From Clostridium beijerinckii HUN142 (GTDB lineage: Bacteria; Bacillota; Clostridia; Clostridiales; Clostridiaceae), in contig NZ_JHXK01000042.1 of assembly GCF_000621745.1 (NCBI RefSeq), positions 1 to 36,931 of the forward strand: a DNA stretch of 36,931 nt, given 5' to 3'. The position numbers and the translations under genes are program-made. Below, in pieces: positions 32,996 to 36,931 of this stretch (position 1 is its first letter; every line of letters begins with the position of its first letter). Under the pieces are notes generated by a model. That model searched no databases. It saw only the letters and a program-made list of their open reading frames with translations, and was not told the origin of the DNA.

Positions 32996-33066
32996 ATAGT
33001 AGATTGATTATTAAGGATAAATCCAAGTATGAAGCTTGAATAAAAATAATAATCAATCTACTATTT
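32994..33066. terminator. Long-stem terminator after the MBL gene
   Basis: Perfect 20-bp inverted repeat (32994-33013 with 33047-33066) around a 33-base loop; the stop codon overlaps its first bases. The trailing sequence is T-rich but interrupted. Confidence 0.7.
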
Positions 33067-33189
33067 AATTTCTTAACTTAATGGATAAAGATCATATACA
33101 ACAAAAATTTTCTTAATCCTTAACTTTTTATTAACAATAAGATTCTTTTTCATATAATATATTGAAGTAATAATATTTTGGAGAAATAT

Positions 33190-34389
33190 ATGTTTTCATC
33201 TAAAAGTAAGCTAGATCATAATTTAAAAGACTATATATCAAAAAATGCTTATAAAAGTTATAGAATACTTATACAATATAAAGATTTTCAATCCTCAATA
33301 GTTAAAAAAATCAGTTCATATAAAGGTACTGTACATCATATTATTGAATCTTCTAATATTATAAGTGCCGAACTAAGTTCAAGAGGCATAGATAGAATTT
33401 CTGAATATCCTGAAATTAAAAGAATTTGCTTGGATGAATACCTATTTTTGTGTGGAATGAGTGTAACTACAGCAAATAAGATTCACTTTTCTGAAAAGTT
33501 TAGTTTATCTGGTGCAGGAGTAGGAATAGGTCTTATAGACAGTGGTATATTTCCTCATCAAGACCTAACCTCTCCTGGCACCAAAGTAGAATTATTTGAA
33601 GATCTAATTAATAATTTTCGATATCCTTATGATGATAATGGACATGGTACCTCTATGGCTGGAATTTTGTGCAGTAGTGGCATATCCTCAAATAATATGT
33701 ATAAAGGAATTTGTAATAAGAGTAAGCTATTCTGCTATAAAGCTTTTGACAAACTCGGTAAAGGATTTGCTTCCGACATATTATATTCTATAGAAAGTTT
33801 ATCTAATATATCTAAAGAAAATAACATAAAGGTATTATGTTTGCCTTTTGAACTTTTAACTCATAATACATTCATTGTCTCTTGCTTTGATTTGACATTT
33901 AACTATGCTATATCGAAAGGATTGATTCCTATAGTTCCTAGTGGAAGTAACTTAAGCGAGAAAACATCTATTATGGGAATTGCTACTCTCCCAAGCTGTA
34001 TAACTATAGGCGGCTTAAATACAACTACTTCGATAATAAAGCCTTATACTTATTCTTCCGCAGGACCATATAGCAAATTATCAAAGCCAGATTTATCTGC
34101 TGCATGCGTTAATATTATATCTTTAAATTCTGATAATAATTATATTTCAGAAAAAAACGGAATTAAAGTTTATCCAAATAAACTTGAAGTGCCATATAAA
34201 GCTTTTACAGGCTCATCTATTGCCACGGCCTATATTAGTGGATTATGTGCGTTATTATGTGAGAAAAATCCATCAATAACTTTCAAAGATATGGTTTCAT
34301 TATTAAAGGTTGCATGTGATCCTATTGATGATATATCCAATCAAACTCAAGGTGAAGGTGTTGTAAATGTAAATAAACTTATCATATAA
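33190..34389 (+). CDS. Intracellular subtilisin-like (S8) serine protease
   Basis: Subtilase of 399 aa with no signal peptide. Residues ~23-85 look like an I9-type inhibitor or AprX-like N-domain. The catalytic triad is Asp117 (GLIDSGI), His152 (DNGHGTSMAGIL) and Ser343 (TGSSIATA, where the usual motif is GTSMA). The oxyanion-hole region, normally AAGN, reads PSGSN, so the Asn is replaced or shifted by one (S253/N254). The ATG at 33190 has GGAG 6 bases upstream; a TTG at 33178 lacks a site. Monogenic with its own terminator. It is probably an intracellular protease with a housekeeping or sporulation role; that role is inference. Confidence 0.85.
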   Translation: MFSSKSKLDHNLKDYISKNAYKSYRILIQYKDFQSSIVKKISSYKGTVHHIIESSNIISAELSSRGIDRISEYPEIKRICLDEYLFLCGMSVTTANKIHFSEKFSLSGAGVGIGLIDSGIFPHQDLTSPGTKVELFEDLINNFRYPYDDNGHGTSMAGILCSSGISSNNMYKGICNKSKLFCYKAFDKLGKGFASDILYSIESLSNISKENNIKVLCLPFELLTHNTFIVSCFDLTFNYAISKGLIPIVPSGSNLSEKTSIMGIATLPSCITIGGLNTTTSIIKPYTYSSAGPYSKLSKPDLSAACVNIISLNSDNNYISEKNGIKVYPNKLEVPYKAFTGSSIATAYISGLCALLCEKNPSITFKDMVSLLKVACDPIDDISNQTQGEGVVNVNKLII

Positions 34390-34420
34390 TTATTTATTTT
34401 AATTAGTATTCTTCCCATGC

Positions 34421-34479
34421 AGAACATGCATTTGTTTTATTACATTAGTAATTTTTTTATGAAGACAAATGCATGTTCT
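34421..34479. terminator. Terminator after the subtilase gene
   Basis: Perfect 15-bp inverted repeat (34421-34435 with 34465-34479) with a 29-base loop containing a run of T; 31 bp past the stop. Confidence 0.65.
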
Positions 34480-34665
34480 TTATATCCTCTTAAATCTTAT
34501 ATAAAAGTACTTAACTAAGAACCAGTTAAGTAATATTTCGCTTTATTAAGGTCATAATATGCTATAATTATTTACATACATTAGATTATCATATAATCAA
34601 TATTATTAAATCAAGTTTTGCTTGTTAATATATACTAAAACTTTGAAAGGTAGGTAGTAAACAGA

Positions 34666-35658
34666 ATGAGCACATTTATGTTAAAGAATAAATCTCTAGG
34701 GTTCACTCCTGTTAATAATGTATTTATAGAAAAATACATGCCACAAGCTAGAGGTGAATTTGTAAAAGTTTATTTATTGATGCTAAAGCATACTATTTCT
34801 GGTGAATTAGGCGTTAGCTCATCAATACTAGCTTCCTCGCTTAATTTGTTAGAATCAGACATTATGAATGCGTTTAGTTATTGGAATGACCAAGGAGTTA
34901 TAAAACTAACTCAGATAGATAAAATGGGCAATTTTAATGTAGAATTTGTAGATTTAATTGAAGAACCATCGAAATCTACTAGACAGGTTGACTTATTAGA
35001 AGCTTTGGATAGCACAAATACTAAAGATATGCTAAAAGATATTGAAACTCTTCTAGCTAGGCCTCTATCTCCAAATGAAATGTCACTTTACTTAAATTGG
35101 CAAAGAGAATTCGGTTTTTCATCTGAATTAATTCTTATTTTAATGGAATACTGTATATCAAAGGGGAAAAGTGATTCTAGATATATAGAAAAGGTTGCTA
35201 TAGCTTGGCATGATCAAAAAATAACCACTATTGAGCAAGCTCAAAATTTGATAAAAAAAGCAGAGGATAAATGGATTAATATAAGAAAAATTCTTACTTA
35301 TTTAGGTATAAATAATACAGATATAATGAAGCCCCAACAAGATTTAATAGAAAAATGGCTTCTTATTTATAAGTATTCAAATGAAATTATATTCAAAGCT
35401 TGTGATGTATGCTTCGAAAGATTGAATAGAGCAGATTTTAAGTATATTGATGGCATCTTAAGTAATTGGAATAAAAATAATATTAGAACTTTAGAAGACA
35501 TAGCTCTTAAAGATAATAAAAATGTAAAAAATAATAAGTACCAAAGAACTTACAATAATAATGATAAATCATCTCTCAAATTCAATAACTTTGAAGCGAG
35601 AGAATATGATTATGATTCATTAGAAAAAAAACTTTTAGGATGGGATAGCGATGATTAA
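34666..35658 (+). CDS. DnaD-like replication initiation protein (tandem DnaB/DnaD domains)
   Basis: Primosome-type protein of 330 aa. Residues 1-105 are a winged-helix DDBH1-like domain (LGVSSSILASSLNL segment). Two DDBH2 repeats follow at about 113-205 (LLARPLSPNEMSLYLNWQ; YIEKVAIAWHDQKI) and 215-290 (ADFKYIDGILSNWNKNNI), each ending in the YIxxIAxxW-type motif. The C-terminus is low-complexity, Asn/Lys-rich, then acidic. Its frame overlaps dnaC by 8 bp, so it probably acts with the helicase loader at replication initiation, as DnaB/DnaD do in Bacillus. Weak ribosome-binding site (AGGTAGG). Confidence 0.9.
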   Translation: MSTFMLKNKSLGFTPVNNVFIEKYMPQARGEFVKVYLLMLKHTISGELGVSSSILASSLNLLESDIMNAFSYWNDQGVIKLTQIDKMGNFNVEFVDLIEEPSKSTRQVDLLEALDSTNTKDMLKDIETLLARPLSPNEMSLYLNWQREFGFSSELILILMEYCISKGKSDSRYIEKVAIAWHDQKITTIEQAQNLIKKAEDKWINIRKILTYLGINNTDIMKPQQDLIEKWLLIYKYSNEIIFKACDVCFERLNRADFKYIDGILSNWNKNNIRTLEDIALKDNKNVKNNKYQRTYNNNDKSSLKFNNFEAREYDYDSLEKKLLGWDSDD

Positions 35659-36631
35659 AGGTTATCAAACAGAAATTTTAAAAATATATGATAAACTTAG
35701 AGAAGGTGAAGCTAGAAATTTAAAGCTTAGGAAAGAAGAAATATCAAAAAAGCATCCTGAGATTATTGAATTGGATAATAAAATTCAAAGATTGTCTTTA
35801 AAAATGGCGGTATCAATTCTTAAGTCTAAAGATAGTGAAAAAATAATAGATGGCTATAAAGAAAATATAACTGATTTAAGAGTAAAAAAATGTGAAATGT
35901 TAGTTGAAAGAGGTTATGATCCTGAATATTTAAATTTGCGTTATCAATGTAATAAATGTAAAGATACTGGATTTATAGGAAATGTAAAATGTACTTGCTA
36001 TAAACAAAAGCTAATTAAATTATACTATCAAAATTCAGAACTAGAAACTACAACATCCTATAATAACTTTGATAACTTCGATTTAAATTTGTTTTCAAGC
36101 CACAAACTTGGAGATGAAAAATATTCTCCTAGAAAAAATATGGAGAATAACTTAGACTATATATTAAAAGATTATCTTCCGAACTTTTCAAAAATATCAA
36201 CAAACTTATTATTTTATGGAAATCCTGGGAGTGGAAAAACATATTTATCATATTGTATTGCTAAGGCCATATTAGATATGGGTTTCTTAGTAATTTATAA
36301 AACATCTGATGAATTAATCAAGAACTTAAGAGAAATAAGATTCAATAATGACTCAGGCTTAGAATCATTATTACTAGAATGTGACTTACTAATTGTAGAT
36401 GATTTAGGTGCAGAACATCTTAATGAATTTTCAGTAACCGAGTTATTTAATATAATTAACAAGCGAATTCTTACTAATAAAAAAATGCTTATCTCGACTA
36501 ATTTAACTTTGCCAGGAATAACAAAGCAATATAGTGAAAGAATTGCCTCTCGGTTAATTGGAGAATTTAAACTCTGTAAATTTTATTCTGAAGATATAAG
36601 GATTAAAAAAAATTTAGAAAAAAATAGATAA
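35651..36631 (+). CDS. DnaC/DnaI-family replicative helicase loader
   Basis: AAA+ ATPase of 326 aa that loads the DnaB-type replicative helicase on DNA. The N-terminal coiled region (1-95) is followed by a zinc motif with C100, C103, C114 and C116. Walker A is GNPGSGKT at 190-197, Walker B is LLIVDDLG near 248, and the arginine finger region is ERIASRL near 300. The arrangement matches Bacillus DnaI. It overlaps the DnaD-like gene by 8 bp, so both are co-transcribed and coupled. Confidence 0.93.
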   Translation: MIKGYQTEILKIYDKLREGEARNLKLRKEEISKKHPEIIELDNKIQRLSLKMAVSILKSKDSEKIIDGYKENITDLRVKKCEMLVERGYDPEYLNLRYQCNKCKDTGFIGNVKCTCYKQKLIKLYYQNSELETTTSYNNFDNFDLNLFSSHKLGDEKYSPRKNMENNLDYILKDYLPNFSKISTNLLFYGNPGSGKTYLSYCIAKAILDMGFLVIYKTSDELIKNLREIRFNNDSGLESLLLECDLLIVDDLGAEHLNEFSVTELFNIINKRILTNKKMLISTNLTLPGITKQYSERIASRLIGEFKLCKFYSEDIRIKKNLEKNR

Positions 36632-36805
36632 TCTTATTTCAATTCAAATAAATTAAGCTCTGATATGATATTTATTATGTTAATGACTATCATGTTAGGG
36701 TTTCATTTTTATTACAACTTTATTTTATGAATCCCCAAAAAACTTATTTCTTTAAAAAACTTAGTTAATATTATAGATTATATTTTATAAATAAATTTCC
36801 ATAAA

Positions 36806-36840
36806 AAAAAACAAGTTCTAATTTATAGAACTTGTTTTTT
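36806..36840. terminator. Bidirectional terminator between dnaC and tRNA-Asp
   Basis: 15-bp stem (36806-36820 with 36826-36840), 5-base loop, A-run and T-run on opposite sides. It ends 3 bp from the tRNA 3' end, so it terminates the minus-strand tRNA transcript and probably the dnaC transcript too. Confidence 0.88.
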
Positions 36841-36843
36841 AAA

Positions 36844-36920
36844 TGGCGACTCAGAAGGGGCTCGAACCCTCGACCTCCGGCGTGACAGGCCGGCACTCTA
36901 ACCAACTGAGCTACTGAGCC
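36844..36920 (-). tRNA. tRNA-Asp (anticodon GTC)
   Basis: 77-nt cloverleaf on the minus strand with encoded CCA (36844-36846). The acceptor stem GGCTCAG pairs with CTGAGTC (one G-U pair), the discriminator is G73, and the anticodon loop CTGTCAC gives GTC. The TpsiC arm has GGTTCGAGCC. G73 plus GTC fits aspartate. Its promoter would lie beyond the right edge. Confidence 0.96.
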
Positions 36921-36931
36921 ATCTTATGGTG

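Overview
The window is low-GC, AT-rich DNA with clostridial codon use, strong GGAGG ribosome-binding sites, dense hairpin terminators and a strictly anaerobic enzyme set (CO-dehydrogenase-fold protein, flavodiiron protein, rubredoxin fusion, membrane pyrophosphatase). It is most likely chromosomal DNA of a Clostridium sensu stricto species. An outward-facing rRNA-type promoter pair on the left edge, and rlmH, walJ, murA, dnaD, dnaC and tRNA-Asp further right, suggest a location in the origin-proximal part of the chromosome; this is inference from gene content. I see no IS element, phage, CRISPR array or integrase.

Layout. 1-622: two tandem, near-consensus promoters firing leftward out of the window, with repeats, then a 26-bp-stem terminator. 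649-3338 (minus): pdxS-pdxT (PLP synthase) and a Trm11-like RNA methyltransferase. 3855-8354 (plus): a complete livJHMGF branched-chain amino acid ABC importer, closed by a 27-bp bidirectional terminator. 8420-11222 (minus): an ABC-2 exporter (permease and ATPase) preceded by an unusual regulator in which a catalytically dead ABC ATPase domain is fused to a LytTR DNA-binding domain. 11452-14003 (plus): a 49-aa protein and a K+-independent type H+-pyrophosphatase with a CodY-like box in its promoter. 14237-15594: a CGGC-domain protein and a DUF4474 protein. 15873-21711: the redox-stress block described below. 22161-24227 (minus): rlmH and a DHA2-type drug exporter with a palindromic operator. 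24840-29957 (minus): a chemoreceptor of odd topology, a SEC-C protein, WalJ and MurA. 30335-34389 (plus): degenerate 2H and dUTPase-like proteins, a small DMT permease, a metallo-hydrolase and an intracellular subtilase. 34666-36631 (plus): DnaD-like protein and DnaC/DnaI helicase loader. 36844-36920 (minus): tRNA-Asp(GTC).

The most interesting system is an apparent Rrf2 mini-regulon. An IscR-like Rrf2 regulator with three cysteines (C92, C99, C107) has a TATACC-N5-GGTATA palindrome on its own promoter. The same 17-bp palindrome, with the same spacing, recurs before the adjacent CO-dehydrogenase-like gene and twice before a divergently placed two-gene operon. That operon encodes a three-domain acyl-CoA dehydrogenase/EtfA/rubredoxin fusion and a flavodiiron protein. 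In the operon promoter one palindrome fills the 17-bp spacer between -35 and -10. The CODH-like protein keeps all cluster ligands but has Gln at the catalytic Lys563 position and Tyr/Val at the proton-relay His93/His96 positions, so it is probably not a normal CO oxidiser. Taken together this looks like an O2/NO or Fe-S stress module in which acyl-CoA electrons could pass through ETF-type flavin and rubredoxin to the flavodiiron protein, with a hybrid-cluster-like CODH paralogue beside it. The functional part is inference; the palindromes, domain order and residue substitutions are read directly from the sequence.
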